Below are positions 43,275-51,167 of a stretch of 64,000 bases of DNA, in pieces. This DNA comes from Xylocopilactobacillus apis (lineage in GTDB: Bacteria; Bacillota; Bacilli; Lactobacillales; Lactobacillaceae), in the NCBI RefSeq assembly GCF_033095965.1, contig NZ_AP026801.1, forward strand, positions 1 to 64,000. Reading direction: 5' to 3'. The first letter of the stretch is position 1. Each line of letters begins with the position of its first letter. Made by a program: the position numbers and the translations under genes. The notes beneath the pieces were generated by a model. The model did not search any database. It was not told the DNA's origin and was given only the letters and a program-made list of their open reading frames with translations.

Positions 43275-45479
43275 ATGAGCAAAATTTCAAGAAAAATAGG
43301 TTTCGTGTTTGTAGTTTTTATTGGTGTCTTAATTTTATTTCTTTCAATTAGACCAAATAATAAAGACAAAGCTGCTTATTTTCAGACTAATTCACTAACT
43401 AAAAACAAAAATACCAACCCGATTAGAAAATTAACAGATGTAAAGTCAATAAAACCAAAATCGGTAGAAGCAGATATTACAGCACCAAGCACCCCAAAAG
43501 TTTCTGCCCCAAAAAGTTCAACTGACAATCTTGTTTTTAGCATTACTTCAAACGATAATCCAACAGATTATTATGCGGGTAATTCATCATCAAATAATAT
43601 TAAACAACCTGTTGTGAGTGGGATAAAAGGCTATGTTTATACAATGGATGAAAAACCAACTGGAACTCCGACGGTTACAAAAGATCCAGCTACAGGGAAA
43701 GTCACAAATATTAATTTAAATCCTGGCGCAGATGGGGTCACAGGCTCTTTAACTTTAAATCGAAATACTGATTATAATAAATATCTCCATACTGTTGCGG
43801 TAGATAACAACAATAATGTTTCAGATGTTAAAACTGTGAGGTTAGGAGATTCTCTTTGGTGGTCTTTAGATAGTGTGTCCAAAACATTAACGATTCATCA
43901 ACATGAGCTGAATTGGGATACAGATAATTTTGATTTTGTTGGAAGTTATGGTCATGATTTTGAATGGCCATGGTATTCCCGTGCTGATGAAATTGAAAAA
44001 GTGGTAATTGAGCCAGGAGTGACGGGTAGAGGATCGCTTTATAGACTATTTTATGGTTTACAGTCTCTTACATCGATTGAGGGGATGAATAATTTAAACA
44101 CCACACAAGTGACTAGTATGAGTCAGATGTTTCATTTTTGTAGTTCATTGGAAAATATTGACATTACTCATATGGACACGACAAATGTTACAGATATGAG
44201 TGCGATGTTTAATTCGTGTCTGTCGTTAAAAAGTTTGGATTTCAGTCAATGGAATACTAGTTCGGTGCAAGACCTATCGTCTATGTTTTGGTATTGTCAA
44301 TCATTAACTTCTTTGGATCTTAACAACTTTGACACTAGCCATGTTACAACATTGAGAGCTATGTTCACCCTTTGTTATGGTTTGAAAGATTTAAAAATTA
44401 ATAATTGGGATGTCTCGCAAGTAAAAACAACTCAGGACATGTTTGTTTCTTGCCGTAGCCTAGTGAATTTAGATCTTGGTCAGTGGGCGTTGGAAAACAA
44501 CGAAAATGCTTATTCAATGTTTAGTGGTTGCGAATCTTTAATTTCTTTGGACCTTAGCCATTTTAATACTTCAAAGGTTAAAGACATGACTTATATGTTT
44601 TCCTGGGATTACAAGTTAATGTCGGTTAATATTAGCAGCTTTGATACTAGTAATGTTACGAACATGTTTGGCATGTTTCTTAATTGCAAATCACTAACCA
44701 CGCTTGATTTAAGTAATTTTGATACTAGTAGTATTATCTATCGTGATAGAAATGAAGTAGATTTTTACAGCGGTGAACAGAGGATGCTTGAAGGGACATC
44801 TTCATTATGGAAGCTGACTCTTGGTCCGAATTCTAAACTTAATTCTCTATATTTGGAAGTAGGCCTTAAGGATCCAGTAATTAGAACCCAGATTATTGAT
44901 TTAGAGAGTCTTAATAATTTTTATTTTTCAACTCATTCTCGCTGGGTCGAAGTTGGTTCAGGAGATTCTCATAATCCAGCAGGACCTAATATTTTGGCCG
45001 ATTCGATTATTACCGATTCTCAAACTAGAACGGATAAGCGAACTTATGTCTGGGATCAATCAGGAGAGCAAGGCTTAATTGCAGCCACAGGTATTGATTT
45101 AGGTGTGCACGAACCAGCATTTAATAATCAAATTTTTGAAAGTAGTCCCCAAACCTTAACTGAGACTGATACTAGAAGCGGACGACTTGGTAAAACCTGG
45201 CACATCGAAGCGGCGGAATCTAAGCCGATGCAATTGGATACCGATTCCTCGACAACAATTGCCGGCGACCCGCTTTGGTTTAAAAATTCAAATACTGGCA
45301 GTGAGATTAATTTTCATACGGTAGCCCAAACAATTTATTCTGGTACTCCGACAATCAATTTTGAAGATAATATTGTAATTCCTTGGACACTTGGCTTTAA
45401 AGCTATACCAAAAGATATTCCGCAGGCTGGTCATTATACGGGGCAAATTACTTTTACGTTAGTTAGTGATATTCCTTAA
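43275..45479 (+). CDS. BspA-type LRR / WxL-like surface protein (intact)
   Basis: The protein has 734 residues, with GGGAGG upstream. An N-terminal hydrophobic segment (about residues 8-25) acts as a signal or anchor. A Thr/Ser/Lys-rich region and a fibronectin-like part (about 75-190) follow. About ten BspA/DUF285 repeats (VTDMSAMFNSCLSLKSLDFS type) span residues about 265-490. The end has DTRSGRLGKTWHIEAA and GHYTGQITFTLV, a WxL-like wall-binding domain. It shares its C-terminal third with the frameshifted gene at 20144, but lacks that protein's extra N-terminal domain. It is likely a surface adhesin held to the wall through the WxL-like end. Confidence 0.85.
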   Translation: MSKISRKIGFVFVVFIGVLILFLSIRPNNKDKAAYFQTNSLTKNKNTNPIRKLTDVKSIKPKSVEADITAPSTPKVSAPKSSTDNLVFSITSNDNPTDYYAGNSSSNNIKQPVVSGIKGYVYTMDEKPTGTPTVTKDPATGKVTNINLNPGADGVTGSLTLNRNTDYNKYLHTVAVDNNNNVSDVKTVRLGDSLWWSLDSVSKTLTIHQHELNWDTDNFDFVGSYGHDFEWPWYSRADEIEKVVIEPGVTGRGSLYRLFYGLQSLTSIEGMNNLNTTQVTSMSQMFHFCSSLENIDITHMDTTNVTDMSAMFNSCLSLKSLDFSQWNTSSVQDLSSMFWYCQSLTSLDLNNFDTSHVTTLRAMFTLCYGLKDLKINNWDVSQVKTTQDMFVSCRSLVNLDLGQWALENNENAYSMFSGCESLISLDLSHFNTSKVKDMTYMFSWDYKLMSVNISSFDTSNVTNMFGMFLNCKSLTTLDLSNFDTSSIIYRDRNEVDFYSGEQRMLEGTSSLWKLTLGPNSKLNSLYLEVGLKDPVIRTQIIDLESLNNFYFSTHSRWVEVGSGDSHNPAGPNILADSIITDSQTRTDKRTYVWDQSGEQGLIAATGIDLGVHEPAFNNQIFESSPQTLTETDTRSGRLGKTWHIEAAESKPMQLDTDSSTTIAGDPLWFKNSNTGSEINFHTVAQTIYSGTPTINFEDNIVIPWTLGFKAIPKDIPQAGHYTGQITFTLVSDIP

Positions 45480-45496
45480 ATTACCAATATGCGAAA

Positions 45497-45543
45497 GCCT
45501 CATAATTGTTAGACAAATACTAACGATTGTGAGGCATTTTTTT
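45497..45543 (+). terminator. Long terminator after the BspA-type gene
   Basis: GCCTCATAATTGTTAG (from 45497) pairs with CTAACGATTGTGAGGC (to 45535) with few mismatches, then seven T residues. Confidence 0.9.
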
Positions 45544-45666
45544 ATGAGCAGCGAACTTTGATTTGTAACTTTTCTTATAAAAAATAACGATAATAAGAAA
45601 AAAAGGAAAGGAAAATACGATAACATTTTATAGTTTAATCGAAGAGCTTTAGATGAGGAGGAATTT

Positions 45667-48600
45667 ATGAAATTAAAACTCACTGGTTTAGTTGGTACAG
45701 CGATATTACTGCTATCACCTGTTGCAAATGCAATGACGGCAGTAGAGAAAGCTGCACCAGTTCAGGCCGATAATAATTGGGATTACGATGTCGATAATCC
45801 TGGACTAGGGTATTATGATCAACTTCTGCAAAATGCGGGACCTAGCGACGGGATGGTGGATTGGTACCCAGCTAAAGATACACTTAGTAATTATCCGACA
45901 GGACAAAAGCTAGTTAAGCAATTAATTGAACTTTCAATCGCAACAAATGATTCTAACTCAAATGCCCGTAAAGTTCTTTTTAACGACACTAATGGTAATA
46001 ATACTAACGCTACTTATAGAGATACTTATAACAAATATAGTGTTGCTTTAGGTTTTATAGCTCAGATTTTAGATTTCAATAATACTAAAAGTGGGGTTGG
46101 TTCTAAGTTGGAACAAGCCGCAGTTGCTGGGGATTACGATTCATCAGATGATGAAGGAAAGAGTGTCATCAAGGGAGCACTACTTAATGATCCAAGCGGT
46201 AAAGCTTTAGGTCATAATATTTCTGATGTTTTGGGTACAGCCTTCTTTGACAATGCTGACGACGCATATGCTCAAATTTATATCAATGGTTATGATAATG
46301 TAGCGCAAAACGAAGCAAATATTATCCGTGAAGCAACGAGTAGTATTACGATTGTTGCTCAAAGCAAGATTACCGGTAATAAAGCGACAGCGATTTTTAA
46401 GCTAAATAATAAAACGATGCCAGAACAACTTTCTGGTTCAATTTTAAATAACAATATTGATGGTGGAATTAAACAAAGAGATCCTAATTATAAGGTTAAT
46501 GGGTCGATGGTAGCAAACGCACAAACCTGGGTTAATAACGGGAACCGTAGTAATAGTCCTACTTTTTGGGTTAATGAAAATGGCAAAGGCACGATCGTAG
46601 TTCCAAGAGGCACCACTGCCAAACAAATTGCTAAAATGATTCTGGATTCAAAAGTAGATACAAATTATAAAATGGAAAATGTTGCGCCGATGAAAGCTAT
46701 TCAAGGTAATTACCAAAAGGGTAAAGGAGCACCATGGCACTCATCTTCTAACTTTAATGCAACTGGGGATGGTGAGTCCTATAACCATAAATTTATAAAA
46801 AATTCTAATCCAGGACCTAATGAAACAAATAAATTGCCGAACGGTGATAATTGGTTTATAGGTGTGGCTGATAATAATAGAAAAGAGGCAAATAATGAAT
46901 TTGCTATAGGAACCCAGGGAAATAGTGGTATATACAAAGGAAAAGTTACAGCACAAAGCTGGTTTAATAACAGTTTGGATACCAATAAATATCCATCTAC
47001 AACTTATAATCCTAAAACTTCTGCTTTTGAAATTCCAGATTTTGAAGCTTCGGAGGGAATACCTTCTTTTGAGAATACAGTAGAAGGTAAAGAAGATTCT
47101 CCAAAAAATCAGCCTAAATCTAATATTGGTAAGGTGACACATTTGTTTAATCCAGTAAACGATGTGGATGCTAATGGTAAATCGATGTTGAGAGAATCTT
47201 GGGATGCACAGCATTATGCCTATGCTTTACCAGAAATAAGTGAAATTTCAAATGGGGCTGACACGGACGAGAAAATTGATAGTTTAGCTAAAAAGATTAG
47301 TGAAAATGGAAGTTTCCAATCGGTATCAGATCCTTTAGCCCAAGTAAAAAAGAGCTTCACTTATGAAGCTCCAGTAAATGCATGGGTTTTTAAGTCATGG
47401 AATAATCCCTATTCTACGGTAATGTCTTCTGAGGGAGCGAAAGCGCCAATGGTTGCAGAATTTGATGACAAGTCTGGCGTATTAGATGGTTCTGACCCCA
47501 AAAAAGCTGAAGGACAGTGGCGTGGAGGATTAAAATATAAATGGTCAGAAGGTAATCTTGTAACAGATACCCAGACTGAAGTTACGGCAGTTCCAATTAA
47601 AGATAATAAATGGACGGGAGATATAGCCTTAACAAACCAATCTAATGTTAACTCATCTGGTAATTCAGTTATAACTATAAGTAATTTAATTGATACAAGT
47701 AGTAGTATTCCTTTTAAATTCGATGATCTACAAATAGGAAATACAGATGGTTCAGGAAGTACTGAGTTTAACGGACCTGAAGCGAAAATAAATTTTACTG
47801 CTGATGGAGAAACTCATACTATAAAAATACCAAAAAAGGTTACTACATGGGCTCGCCAAGGAGCAATTGGGGTTAACCAACTATATGTAAACATAGCTAA
47901 TGAATTTGGAAATCCTAGTGGCTTACTGATTGATGGAGAAGGTGTCAGCCGCTTTTTAACACACTCAAAATTTTGGGGTGTCTATAATCCACTATACAGT
48001 GAAACTAGTGATCTCGATAGTAAACCTCTAATTAAAGTTGCTGATAACCATTTAAACTTTATTGAAACATTTAACACAAATGGTACATTTGACGGACAAT
48101 CTAATCTTCCACGAAAAGAAGCAAAACTTGGGGGAAAGAATGAGTATTCAAAAGAGAATGCGGGTGGCTTGAATGTTCCTAATTTCGCATCCATGTATAA
48201 ATTTAGTGGAATTTTTTCGGTTTTAAAATATAAAGATAATTTTCATTTATCTAATGGAACTTCTGCGGGAATAATCCAAGTAGGAGATAAAATTACTCCT
48301 TCTATTAATGCATACTCTGAAATAACCAAAGATGGGACCTTAACTGCTCCATTAGGAGCTGGTCCATACACTGTTACGCATGCAAATGGAGTACCTTTAA
48401 TCAAGATGACATTTGGTGAAACTATCAGTCAGACAAGAGCTAGTAAAGTAGCATATTTTGACTCTAATTTATATAATCCGCATGGGAATTACAATAACAA
48501 CAAACCAGAAGATGGTTATGTTTCTCAGGATTATTCAATTGGACCTGCTTCGGTAAGCTCAGTTTCACCAAACGATTACGGAAAAGATAATCCTGATTAT

Positions 48601-50352
48601 GTTGGATTTGACGAAGATGGAAATATTGATCGCACTAAGACAACACCGGAGGATGTTGTTGATTCCACAGCCAAACGTAATCGAATTTATGGAAATACTA
48701 AGAAAGTTGAGGATGACCATAGTGAAGGAAGCAATCCTAATTACAAGATGGTTAACCTTAAAGATTTAGACAAATCAGGAACTGCTTATACAGGTATTAC
48801 AGAAGCAATGAAAAAAATGTATGGGATTTCTGATGGTAAGTTCCTTAAAGCTTCATTGCCTCAGTATGAAAGGAATGCAGGTAAGGCTCGGATTAATGTC
48901 GTTGTTTATGACAAAGAAGCGGTTCCTGCTCCAACTAAAGAAGACACAAAACCGTCATTCTCAACAACAAATGTATCTGGCGGTAATGATCCTTTTAATG
49001 TCAGTCTTCGTCCATACACGACAACTTATGATGATGGTGCAGTATTAACAAGTGCTAACGTTCCACAAAGCTTCAAGAACTTATTAACTAAGACATTAGT
49101 AGCCGGTAATCCAGATTTAGTTGACTCTACCGGAAAAGTTTCAAGCAACAAATTACAACAGATCCTGATTAGTTCATTTTTAGAAAGTTGGCAGCAAAAT
49201 GATGACAGTTTTAAGCAGACTGACACGGGTGCTGGTGTAAATTCACCACTTTACATGTATGGTGGTTTTGGAATCAGTAACTCAGATACCAAAAATTCAT
49301 ACGCTCAATGGCCTAAAGGTTATGTTGATGGCACAGGAGATTACAACAACGCAGTTAACAGATTCTCAGAAGACTTCTACCGTGGTGGATCAGATCTGAA
49401 GACAGCAGATGGTAAGAGTACAATTAAAGGAATTCCATTCTCAGCATTAACTGCAGATGTGAGCAAGTTAGATGTAACAAAGGCTGGTACTTACCCAGTA
49501 GTATATACATATACAAATCCAAGTGGTTCCAAAAAAGCAGCTAGCATAACCGTACCTGTAACAGTAAGTAATGCTTCAGCTCCAGTGTTTGCTTTTCAGG
49601 GAAGTACAGATGCAACAATTAACGTCGGCGATAGTTTTAATGAAGGCGATTATAAAGTAGTAGGTTCATGGGCAATCTTCAACAACTATGGCGGAGACTA
49701 CTCTAAACTGCCTGACTACGAAGGGATTAGTAAGAATACAGATGGTAGTCCTCAAGTAACGGTAACAGGAAAAGTTAATACAAGTACTCCAGGTATTTAT
49801 CAATTAACGTATAAAGCAGTAAGTACGAGTGGAGCAACAACGACTCTAATAAGAAATATTACAGTATTGCCGAGAAGTAACGAAAGCACTACAACACCAG
49901 ATCCAAGTGATTGGAAAATAACGTCATATAAGTCAGTAGGACATATTAACTATGTACCTGGCTATGGCATTATGGTGTTCAATGCCCCTGCAGGCACAAG
50001 TACAGGTCTGAGACTAGGACATGGAACTTCGTGGAAGATTAGTCAGAAGGCAGTGAACACGAAGGGAGATACATACTACCAAGTAGGAAGTAACCAATGG
50101 ATTGATGGGAAGTATATCTCATTTAGTCCGATCAACACAGAAATTCCACTAAGAGGAGAAGTTAAAATTATCTACAGAAAAGGTTATGGCGTTAACTTAT
50201 GGAAGAATGCCAGTACGACAAATGGCTATTATCCAGGCAGAAAGTTAATGCACGGCAGCCGTTGGAAAGTAAGTAGCAAGCAAAATGGCTTCTATAAGGT
50301 TGGAAAAAGCCAGTGGATCCAAGGTGAATACGTAAGTTACAAATCATACTAA
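45667..50352 (+). CDS. Large secreted SLAP-like surface protein, paralogue 6
   Basis: The protein has 1561 residues. ATG follows GAGGAGG. The signal peptide ends near VQA (about residue 36). The N-terminal domain opens DNNWDYDVDNPG. The centre (about 345-920) is the most divergent: KSFTYEAPVNAWVFKSWNNP is kept, but RFFVSQDF is replaced by GYVSQDYSIGPAS, and the KLVT...LDEAA block is reshaped (KMVNLKDLDKSG). The C-terminal region, Ig-like domain and two SLAP/DUF5776-like repeats are conserved, with an extra linker (SNESTTTPDPSDW, about 1408-1420) before the repeats. It ends YVSYKSY. It shares its terminator type with paralogues 2 and 5. Confidence 0.85.
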   Translation: MKLKLTGLVGTAILLLSPVANAMTAVEKAAPVQADNNWDYDVDNPGLGYYDQLLQNAGPSDGMVDWYPAKDTLSNYPTGQKLVKQLIELSIATNDSNSNARKVLFNDTNGNNTNATYRDTYNKYSVALGFIAQILDFNNTKSGVGSKLEQAAVAGDYDSSDDEGKSVIKGALLNDPSGKALGHNISDVLGTAFFDNADDAYAQIYINGYDNVAQNEANIIREATSSITIVAQSKITGNKATAIFKLNNKTMPEQLSGSILNNNIDGGIKQRDPNYKVNGSMVANAQTWVNNGNRSNSPTFWVNENGKGTIVVPRGTTAKQIAKMILDSKVDTNYKMENVAPMKAIQGNYQKGKGAPWHSSSNFNATGDGESYNHKFIKNSNPGPNETNKLPNGDNWFIGVADNNRKEANNEFAIGTQGNSGIYKGKVTAQSWFNNSLDTNKYPSTTYNPKTSAFEIPDFEASEGIPSFENTVEGKEDSPKNQPKSNIGKVTHLFNPVNDVDANGKSMLRESWDAQHYAYALPEISEISNGADTDEKIDSLAKKISENGSFQSVSDPLAQVKKSFTYEAPVNAWVFKSWNNPYSTVMSSEGAKAPMVAEFDDKSGVLDGSDPKKAEGQWRGGLKYKWSEGNLVTDTQTEVTAVPIKDNKWTGDIALTNQSNVNSSGNSVITISNLIDTSSSIPFKFDDLQIGNTDGSGSTEFNGPEAKINFTADGETHTIKIPKKVTTWARQGAIGVNQLYVNIANEFGNPSGLLIDGEGVSRFLTHSKFWGVYNPLYSETSDLDSKPLIKVADNHLNFIETFNTNGTFDGQSNLPRKEAKLGGKNEYSKENAGGLNVPNFASMYKFSGIFSVLKYKDNFHLSNGTSAGIIQVGDKITPSINAYSEITKDGTLTAPLGAGPYTVTHANGVPLIKMTFGETISQTRASKVAYFDSNLYNPHGNYNNNKPEDGYVSQDYSIGPASVSSVSPNDYGKDNPDYVGFDEDGNIDRTKTTPEDVVDSTAKRNRIYGNTKKVEDDHSEGSNPNYKMVNLKDLDKSGTAYTGITEAMKKMYGISDGKFLKASLPQYERNAGKARINVVVYDKEAVPAPTKEDTKPSFSTTNVSGGNDPFNVSLRPYTTTYDDGAVLTSANVPQSFKNLLTKTLVAGNPDLVDSTGKVSSNKLQQILISSFLESWQQNDDSFKQTDTGAGVNSPLYMYGGFGISNSDTKNSYAQWPKGYVDGTGDYNNAVNRFSEDFYRGGSDLKTADGKSTIKGIPFSALTADVSKLDVTKAGTYPVVYTYTNPSGSKKAASITVPVTVSNASAPVFAFQGSTDATINVGDSFNEGDYKVVGSWAIFNNYGGDYSKLPDYEGISKNTDGSPQVTVTGKVNTSTPGIYQLTYKAVSTSGATTTLIRNITVLPRSNESTTTPDPSDWKITSYKSVGHINYVPGYGIMVFNAPAGTSTGLRLGHGTSWKISQKAVNTKGDTYYQVGSNQWIDGKYISFSPINTEIPLRGEVKIIYRKGYGVNLWKNASTTNGYYPGRKLMHGSRWKVSSKQNGFYKVGKSQWIQGEYVSYKSY

Positions 50353-50389
50353 AAAATTTAAATTTCATAATTCTCTAAACGTTTAAAGT

Positions 50390-50424
50390 AGGATTCGGAG
50401 CAACATACCGAGTTCTATTTTTAT
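50390..50424 (+). terminator. Terminator after paralogue 6 (shared type)
   Basis: AGGATTCGG (50390-50398) pairs with CCGAGTTCT (50408-50416), then a T-rich tract. The following 200 bp hold no feature I can name. Confidence 0.8.
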
Positions 50425-50621
50425 TCTAATTTTTAAAATCGAGGAATTTGCGTATTTGAACCCGTCAAAATACAATTAGTAGCTGCAATGTTGATAAAGA
50501 TTAGAACAAATGAATTCTCACAAAAAGTATTATTAATAATTTTATGTGCAGTATTTGAGGTTAATCCCAATCACAATTAAAGTGATAAACTAAAACTAAT
50601 TAAAAATCAGGCAGGAACACG

Positions 50622-51149
50622 ATGGCTTTAAATATTTGGTATATTTCAATGACGATTGTTTTACTCGCTGAAGTATATCTTTTGGTTCAAATTTCTAAAA
50701 TTAAAAAACAAGAACGAGAATTGGTTAAACAGAAGTATCCAGATTTAACACCAGAGGAATTACGCAGCCGCAAGTTATCAATCAGAGCATATACTTTGGC
50801 TCATTTATATGGTAAAAAGAGTCGAGTTTTCGAGTTTATTCTAATTGCGGCAATTTTTTTGATCGGCATCGCAGTAGGACTTTTGATCACAGGATATTAT
50901 TATCTGTTAAACACGGTTCTTTTAGTTCTGCTGATTTTAGTTTTTGGGGTCGTGCTATTCTACTTGCCTAACTATCAAGATCAGCAAGAATTTGTTCAGA
51001 AGTATTTAGATGAACATCCGGATAATACTTTAAAATTTGTATCGGTTCCTTCAGATTTGGTAAAAAAGGTCATGATCATTCGAAGACTTTCAGGTGTAAT
51101 TGCCTGTGTTATGGTGGTTTTACTTTTAATTTTCGGCCGGTTGTACTAA
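50622..51149 (+). CDS. Membrane protein, unknown function (175 aa)
   Basis: The protein has 175 residues and a weak ribosome site (AGGAAC). One hydrophobic segment lies at the N-terminus (about 5-25), then a charged cytoplasmic-type region (KIKKQERELVKQKYPDLTPEELRSR), two adjacent hydrophobic segments (about 70-115) and one at the C-terminus (about 152-172). The pattern suggests four membrane passes. No family is recognised. It is convergent with the PTS regulator, 18 bp away, and may be independent of it. Confidence 0.7.
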   Translation: MALNIWYISMTIVLLAEVYLLVQISKIKKQERELVKQKYPDLTPEELRSRKLSIRAYTLAHLYGKKSRVFEFILIAAIFLIGIAVGLLITGYYYLLNTVLLVLLILVFGVVLFYLPNYQDQQEFVQKYLDEHPDNTLKFVSVPSDLVKKVMIIRRLSGVIACVMVVLLLIFGRLY

Positions 51150-51167
51150 AGGATAGAGAACTACTAA

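Noticed and set aside
43103-43351. 82-codon frame before the second BspA-type gene
   Set aside because: No ribosome site, overlaps the true start at 43275 and shows no coding pattern.
46741-47214. 157-codon minus-strand frame inside paralogue 6
   Set aside because: It is antisense to a clearly coding region and has the Ile/Phe/Cys-rich composition of a shadow frame.
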